NCBI GenBank assembly: GCA_041576975.1
Contig: JBFGJY010000048.1
Location: 1 to 18,473, forward strand
Direction of reading: 5' to 3'
Length of the DNA stretch: 18,473 nt
DNA from: JBFGJY01 sp041576975
GTDB lineage: Bacteria; Pseudomonadota; Gammaproteobacteria; UBA4575
Each line of letters starts with the position of its first letter. Position 1 is the stretch's first letter. Both the position numbers and the translations under genes were made by a program. This document shows, in pieces, positions 14,880-18,473 of this stretch. The notes under the pieces are model-generated. The model did not search any database. It was not told the origin of the DNA and was given only the letters and a program-made list of their open reading frames with translations.

Positions 14880-16307
14880 ATGAATAAGATATACAATTTG
14901 TCTAAAGTCATCATTTTATCTATTTTCATAATTGGTATGGATGTTTTAGCTGCAGATATCTCGGAACTGTTTAATGAAATTGATTCGATCAGGAGAAATA
15001 GCCATGTCCCCGGTTTGGGGCTTGTGATCGTTAATGAAGATAAAACTCTCCATGAACTCTACTTAGGTTTCGCAGATTTAAATAAAAAGACCACTGTCAA
15101 TCGTAAGACAGTTTTCCGTATAGGGTCTATCACCAAATCATTTACTTCATTGGCGGTATTGCGTTTAGCCGAGCAGGGAAAGCTTGATTTAAACGATAAA
15201 GTATCCAAACACCTCAATGAATTACCTTTTACAAATACATATAAATCTTCAACACCAATTCGTATTGCATACTTATTAGAGAATACAGCCGGTTTTCGAG
15301 GCCTGACTCAAAAAGAGTTTGATTTCAAACAAGCAAATTGGAGTCTAGAGGAATTATTGGCATATGATCCAGCTTCACGCATCACCGCATGGCGCCCAGG
15401 AGAATATCCATCTTATAGCAATTCTGGAGCAGGAGTTGCTGCTCTTTTAGTTGAAAAAATCAGCCAGCAATCTTTCGAAGAATTTGTTGATGAGCAAATT
15501 TTTCAACCGTTGAATCTAATAGACGCTACTTTTTTTCTTGATGAAAACATCAAGCCACACTTAGCAACTGGCTATGATCAAGACGGTAAAACAGAAATTC
15601 CATATTGGCACATGCTGTATCGCTCTTTTGGCGCCATCAATATGCGAATATCTGATATGACTATTTTTTTACGTATGTTGATCAACAATGGAAAACTCAA
15701 TAACGAGAACTCTATTTTTACTGCAAAATCTATACAACGCATGGAAACACCAACCACAAGCCTTGCGGCACGTAATGGTCTTACTTACGGGTACGGTTTA
15801 GGAAACTATCAGTGGATACACAACGGAGTGTTATTTCATGGCCATGGCGGTGATGCAGATGGGTATCTCTCGCATTATGGTTATACACGACAAAATAACT
15901 TGGGTTATTTCGTTGTCATTAATGCATACAATGGCAAAGCGTTAAGAAAAATAAGAGGGCAAATTGAAAGTTGGTTAATTTGTGATATTCAATCTACATC
16001 ACCACCCGCTATATATCATCTTACCCATGAGGAACTTGATGAGATCATTGGAACCTATGAAGCTATTACAGAACGTTTTCCATGGATGAACCAAACTACT
16101 GAAATTAAGACAAACCTCAAAATATTTAAGAGACAAGGTAAACTCTTTACTCAACTTGGTGTCAATTCTTCTAAGCAACTTATCCCAGTCAACAACAAAC
16201 ACTTCAGACGGGTGAATCAACCTATTGCAACAATATCTCTTGTTAAAGACAAACAGGGAGTTCCAATATTGCAAGGCGATATGGGAAATTTTCGGAAAAT
16301 ACAATGA
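14880..16307 (+). CDS. Serine hydrolase of the beta-lactamase/PBP fold (S12/class C type)
   Basis: The nucleophile motif SITK (83-86), the tyrosine motif YSN (179-181) and the third motif in HGHGGDADG (around 322-324) identify the serine beta-lactamase fold. A signal peptide (hydrophobic 9-23, VLA-AD) places it in the periplasm. The 475 residues include a C-terminal extension of about 110 residues (from HLTHEELDEIIGTYE) as in many esterase or peptidase members. The family includes D-amino-acid peptidases, esterases and beta-lactamases; nothing here proves antibiotic hydrolysis. Its TGA stop overlaps the start of the next gene (ATGA), so the two are translationally coupled. No clear ribosome binding site precedes ATG 14880; the signal peptide supports this start. 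Confidence 0.85.
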   Translation: MNKIYNLSKVIILSIFIIGMDVLAADISELFNEIDSIRRNSHVPGLGLVIVNEDKTLHELYLGFADLNKKTTVNRKTVFRIGSITKSFTSLAVLRLAEQGKLDLNDKVSKHLNELPFTNTYKSSTPIRIAYLLENTAGFRGLTQKEFDFKQANWSLEELLAYDPASRITAWRPGEYPSYSNSGAGVAALLVEKISQQSFEEFVDEQIFQPLNLIDATFFLDENIKPHLATGYDQDGKTEIPYWHMLYRSFGAINMRISDMTIFLRMLINNGKLNNENSIFTAKSIQRMETPTTSLAARNGLTYGYGLGNYQWIHNGVLFHGHGGDADGYLSHYGYTRQNNLGYFVVINAYNGKALRKIRGQIESWLICDIQSTSPPAIYHLTHEELDEIIGTYEAITERFPWMNQTTEIKTNLKIFKRQGKLFTQLGVNSSKQLIPVNNKHFRRVNQPIATISLVKDKQGVPILQGDMGNFRKIQ

Positions 16308-16579
16308 AAGTAATTGCTAAATATCAGGCTAAACCACAACATGGAGCAGCACTAGAAAAAGCATTGCGTGGATTAATTGGGCCCACGCGTGCAGCACGCG
16401 GATGTGTTCAATGCGATTTACATCCTTCCTTAGATCATCGTTTAGTGTTTTTCTTTGATCAATTGTGGGAAAGTCGTGAGATGTGGGAGAAACACACGGC
16501 ATCGGAATATGTGCGTGATTTCAACAGAATAACCGAAGGCATGATTGATATTTTCAATTTATGCATTGCTGAACATTAA
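16304..16579 (+). CDS. ABM-domain protein, YgiN-like quinol monooxygenase type
   Basis: The 91-residue protein is one ABM alpha-beta barrel: it begins MKVIAKYQAKPQHGAALEKAL, has RGCVQCDLHPS and ends with FNLCIAEH, with LWESREMWEKHTASEYV as the characteristic helix. It lacks the Asn and the Trp/His pair of IsdG-type haem oxygenases, so a cofactor-free quinol or small-molecule monooxygenase of the YgiN type is more likely. It overlaps the serine hydrolase gene by 4 bp, which implies coupled expression of a periplasmic enzyme and a cytoplasmic one. The substrate is unknown. Confidence 0.75.
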   Translation: MKVIAKYQAKPQHGAALEKALRGLIGPTRAARGCVQCDLHPSLDHRLVFFFDQLWESREMWEKHTASEYVRDFNRITEGMIDIFNLCIAEH

Positions 16580-16690
16580 ATAGAAACGTACAAATTTTAT
16601 GCAGATTAAGTATTTGTTTTCTAATAATACAAGTATAAATAAATAATTATAGAAAACAATTAAGCTTCCAGTTTAACTAAATTATTTTAA

Positions 16691-16718
16691 TTGACATTCT
16701 TTATTACACATACATAAT
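16691..16718 (+). promoter_or_regulatory. Strong sigma-70 promoter before the guanine deaminase stump
   Basis: A perfect TTGACA (16691-16696) and CATAAT (16713-16718, 5 of 6 matches) are separated by 16 bp, predicting a start near 16725. The ATG of the truncated frame follows at 16759. This is the best promoter match in the window. It reads into a broken gene, so it was presumably the promoter of the intact one. Confidence 0.6.
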
Positions 16719-16758
16719 TAGTTAGAACTCGTACAATAAAATTTATATGATCTAATTG

Positions 16759-16989
16759 ATGGCCACTTCAATAACCGCGTTACGAGGCCCTATTATTAGT
16801 TGCAAATGTAAGCTCAACTCCTCAAGCGTCAACGGCAATTTAGACTATGAACCAGATGGGCTTATTCTTTTAGAGGAAGGGAAAATTATAGACTTTGGGC
16901 CGGCTATAAAACTTATAGATAACATTCCTGCGAATACGAAAATTAATGTTTTTGATGAGTGTAGAATAATAAAAACCACAATCCAATAA
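16759..16989 (+). pseudogene. 5' remnant of a guanine deaminase-like gene
   Basis: The 76 residues match the opening of guanine deaminases: an ALRGPII start, then DYEPDGLILLEEGKIIDFGP, and a VFDECR segment. In complete enzymes this is followed by a PGFxDTHxH metal-binding motif, which is absent; the frame ends at TAA 16987-16989 and no such motif appears in any frame downstream. The enzyme, normally about 440 residues, converts guanine to xanthine. The 5' end with its promoter remains while the catalytic part is lost. The family call rests on the pattern alone, over a weakly conserved N-terminal region, so it is moderately sure. A TTG three bases upstream could also start the frame. Confidence 0.5.
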
Positions 16990-17178
16990 CGATATAAAAA
17001 TAAGCAGTCTTATTTTTTCGAAATATGGTTCACCCAAAATTCGACTTCTACTATGGATTGGGAGGAGCTGACTGCTTATGACCCAAAGCGGATTTCAGTC
17101 AAGTAAAGAATACCTTCAGCGAGAAAATATCTCTGTATCGATAATTTGTTGAATTGCCTATGAGGTCAATTGGTATCG
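16990..17178. other. Non-coding remnant between deaminase stump and kinase
   Basis: In the same frame as the stump, 38 codons are open up to TAA 17104-17106 and read KQSYFFEIWF and later MDWEELTAYDPKRISVK, which looks protein-like but belongs to no family I recognise. It may be the tail of another deleted gene. Bases 17107-17178 show no gene or terminator. Confidence 0.3.
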
Positions 17179-18066
17179 CTATGCAGAACTTGCTTTTAAA
17201 TTATTTAAATCTGACGGCAATCTCCCTTCTTTACGCAGAAAAGCAAGTACATTAACTAACTCACTTGCGTTGTTGAAGCGATCTTTAGGGTGCTTTGCCA
17301 GCATTTTATTAATTAGTGACTGAAGGTGTTGGCTAGCGAATGGCAGTGTTGGTATTGGATCATGCACATGCGCAGTAAGGATCGACACAGCGTCTTTACC
17401 ATTAAATGGTTTATTACCAGTAAGCATTTCAAAAAGCACGACTCCTAAAGAATATATGTCAGAACTCGGTCCGATCGGTAATGAACGAATCTGGTCTGGA
17501 CTCATATATCGAGGTGTACCCAAGCTATATTGACTTTTGTTTTGCGAGCAAGAACCTAACACTGTAGCAATACCGAAATCAGACAGCACCGCCGAGTTTT
17601 CGTCTCCAAATAATATATTTTCCGGCTTAATATCACGATGAAGAATTCCATTTTCATGCGCATAGGCCAGTGCTAAGGCAATTTGCTCGACAACTTTTAA
17701 TATCCAATCGAGCTCAAGCCTTTTAGTAAGACGTTTACGTAAATTGCCATACGGCAAGTATTCCATCGCGATGTAGTGATACTTATCCGTTATTCCGACG
17801 TCATGGATCGTAACGATATTGGGATGTGAGAGCCTGGCATTGATGCGGCCCTCTTTAATAAAGCGATTCGTGCGTTCCTCATTATCCGAATAGGGCGAGA
17901 GCATCACTTTGAGTGCGACTTGACGACCTAATGAATTTTGAATAGCAACATAAACTTTTGCTGTGGCCCCGCCACCGCATAGCCCAACAATCCTATAGCC
18001 TGGAACTACTGAACCTAAAGATTGTTTCAGTTCAACTCTATCACTAGTATCTTGTACTTGTGTCAC
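17179..18066 (-). CDS. Hanks-type Ser/Thr protein kinase, soluble
   Basis: The kinase domain spans about residues 24-265 of 295. It has the glycine-rich loop GGGATAKVY (31-39), Lys53 in VALK, Glu72 in the C-helix, HRDIKPEN (143-150) and DFG (163-165), so it should be catalytically active. The activation segment ends GTPRYMSPDQ: Asp replaces the Glu normally found in the APE/SPE motif. There is no transmembrane helix or extracellular sensor, unlike PknB, so it is a free cytoplasmic kinase. The start is GTG 18066 with a GAGA-type site upstream. A receiver-domain protein gene ends 238 bp upstream on the same strand; a functional link is possible but not shown. Confidence 0.9.
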   Translation of the reverse strand: MTQVQDTSDRVELKQSLGSVVPGYRIVGLCGGGATAKVYVAIQNSLGRQVALKVMLSPYSDNEERTNRFIKEGRINARLSHPNIVTIHDVGITDKYHYIAMEYLPYGNLRKRLTKRLELDWILKVVEQIALALAYAHENGILHRDIKPENILFGDENSAVLSDFGIATVLGSCSQNKSQYSLGTPRYMSPDQIRSLPIGPSSDIYSLGVVLFEMLTGNKPFNGKDAVSILTAHVHDPIPTLPFASQHLQSLINKMLAKHPKDRFNNASELVNVLAFLRKEGRLPSDLNNLKASSA

Positions 18067-18236
18067 ACGGATCTCGTTGCTTTCGTTATGTGAAGCTCAA
18101 CCATATAGATTTTTCATGTGGAACATTATGCATGTCAAGATTTAGTGGTACTGCGCGAGTCTTTTGGAGCTGGAATCATTGGCTATAATGGGTAGCATGT
18201 TTAAATGTGTAGTATACATAAATGGCACAATACTGT

Positions 18237-18264
18237 CCTGAGCATGCTTCATCTCAGGTTTCTT
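18237..18264 (+). terminator. Hairpin with a T-rich tail in the spacer upstream of the kinase gene
   Basis: CCTGAG (18237-18242) pairs with CTCAGG (18253-18258), followed by TTTCTT on the plus strand. A TATAAT at 18184-18189 lies upstream on the same strand. Both flanking genes are on the minus strand, so this could terminate a short antisense-direction RNA or be chance. Just beyond it, ATTAAAAGTGATTTT and ATTAAAAATGATTTT form a near-perfect direct repeat of unknown meaning. Confidence 0.25.
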
Positions 18265-18304
18265 AAATTAAAAGTGATTTTGTTAATTAAAAATGATTTT
18301 TTGC

Positions 18305-18473
18305 TTATGCAGCAACTCCAAGTGAATTAATTAAATTAACTAATTGGTCTTCATCATAAGGTTTTATAATGTAAGCCGAGACGCCTAAGCGTTCGGCCTC
18401 GTGCTTATGCTTATCGGTTGATCTCGAGGTGATCATGATGATGGGGGTATGTGCCGTTTCTTGATTGGAACGC
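18305..18473 (-). CDS. C-terminus of a receiver-domain protein, PilL/ChpA-like (partial)
   Basis: The last 55 residues of a protein whose start lies beyond the right edge. They form the end of a CheY-like receiver: PIIMITSRSTDKHK, then ERLGVSAYIIKPY with the conserved Lys-Pro, and a final helix ending at TAA 18305-18307. The MITSR...KH pattern resembles the receiver at the C-terminus of hybrid chemotaxis kinases that control type IV pili (ChpA/PilL). A single-domain response regulator cannot be excluded because the N-terminal part is missing. Confidence 0.8.
   Translation of the reverse strand, partial: RSNQETAHTPIIMITSRSTDKHKHEAERLGVSAYIIKPYDEDQLVNLINSLGVAA

Noticed and set aside
14732..14929. 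Minus-strand frame of 65 codons upstream of the beta-lactamase-fold gene
   Set aside because: It overlaps the promoter and signal peptide of that gene, is very AT-driven and has no ribosome binding site.
14880..16307. Antibiotic-resistance beta-lactamase
   Set aside because: The fold is shared by esterases and D-amino-acid peptidases, and the long C-terminal extension and HGG third motif do not indicate a dedicated class C beta-lactamase.
15350..17106. Duplication linking LEELLAYDPASRI in the serine hydrolase with WEELTAYDPKRIS at 17053-17100
   Set aside because: The short peptide similarity is not matched at the DNA level or in flanking residues, so common origin is not supported.
1..18473. 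CRISPR arrays, tRNA genes, insertion sequences, attachment sites
   Set aside because: No regular spaced repeats, cloverleaf-type sequences, transposase or integrase motifs, or paired terminal repeats were seen on either strand.

Overview
The window looks like chromosomal DNA from an AT-rich gammaproteobacterium (about 40% G+C by eye). The evidence is the mix of families: a stand-alone second-type elongation factor G, a DUF938 methyltransferase, a PBP4-type DacB, a DUF2157/GDYXXLXY membrane pair, a perfect CRP-type operator, and a receiver domain whose tail resembles the PilL/ChpA type IV pilus chemotaxis kinases. I could not place it in a genus. There is no tRNA, rRNA, CRISPR array, transposase or integrase. 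TGA is an ordinary stop here: several intact genes end in it.

Layout. 1-972: the tail of an upstream gene, the DUF938 methyltransferase, then a compact unit of its own made of a perfect TGTGA-N6-TCACA operator, a 40-residue single-pass membrane protein and a hairpin terminator. 1015-2944 (minus): a DUF2157 membrane protein followed by a GDYXXLXY protein. The DUF2157 frame is cut by an in-frame TGA where the family usually has Trp. 3173-4841 (plus): an alpha/beta hydrolase and a peptidoglycan-binding plus CHAP amidase, both without signal peptides. 4884-6474 (minus): a promoter, an IsdG-like monooxygenase and DacB. 6568-9291 (minus): a molbindin-like TOBE protein, a TetR regulator with a YdjM-type membrane hydrolase, and a double-ACT protein. 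9482-12992 (minus): a five-helix membrane protein, a cytoplasmic trypsin-like protease and EF-G2. 13276-16579: a gamma-glutamylcyclotransferase-fold protein, a secreted HExxH metallopeptidase on the opposite strand, then a serine beta-lactamase-fold hydrolase overlapping a small YgiN-type monooxygenase. 16691-17106: a good promoter in front of what looks like the 5' stump of a guanine deaminase gene. 17179-18473 (minus): a Hanks-type Ser/Thr kinase and the C-terminus of a receiver-domain protein.

Most of the window is housekeeping or accessory metabolism in short operons. Cell-wall functions recur (CHAP amidase, DacB, beta-lactamase-fold enzyme), and two of the three SxxK/CHAP loci carry an adjacent ABM-domain protein. 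The strongest leads are the interrupted DUF2157 gene, the signal-less hydrolase/amidase pair, the CRP-controlled small membrane protein and the truncated guanine deaminase with its promoter still in place. I did not find one clear new multi-gene system. Function calls rest on motifs read by eye, with no database search.
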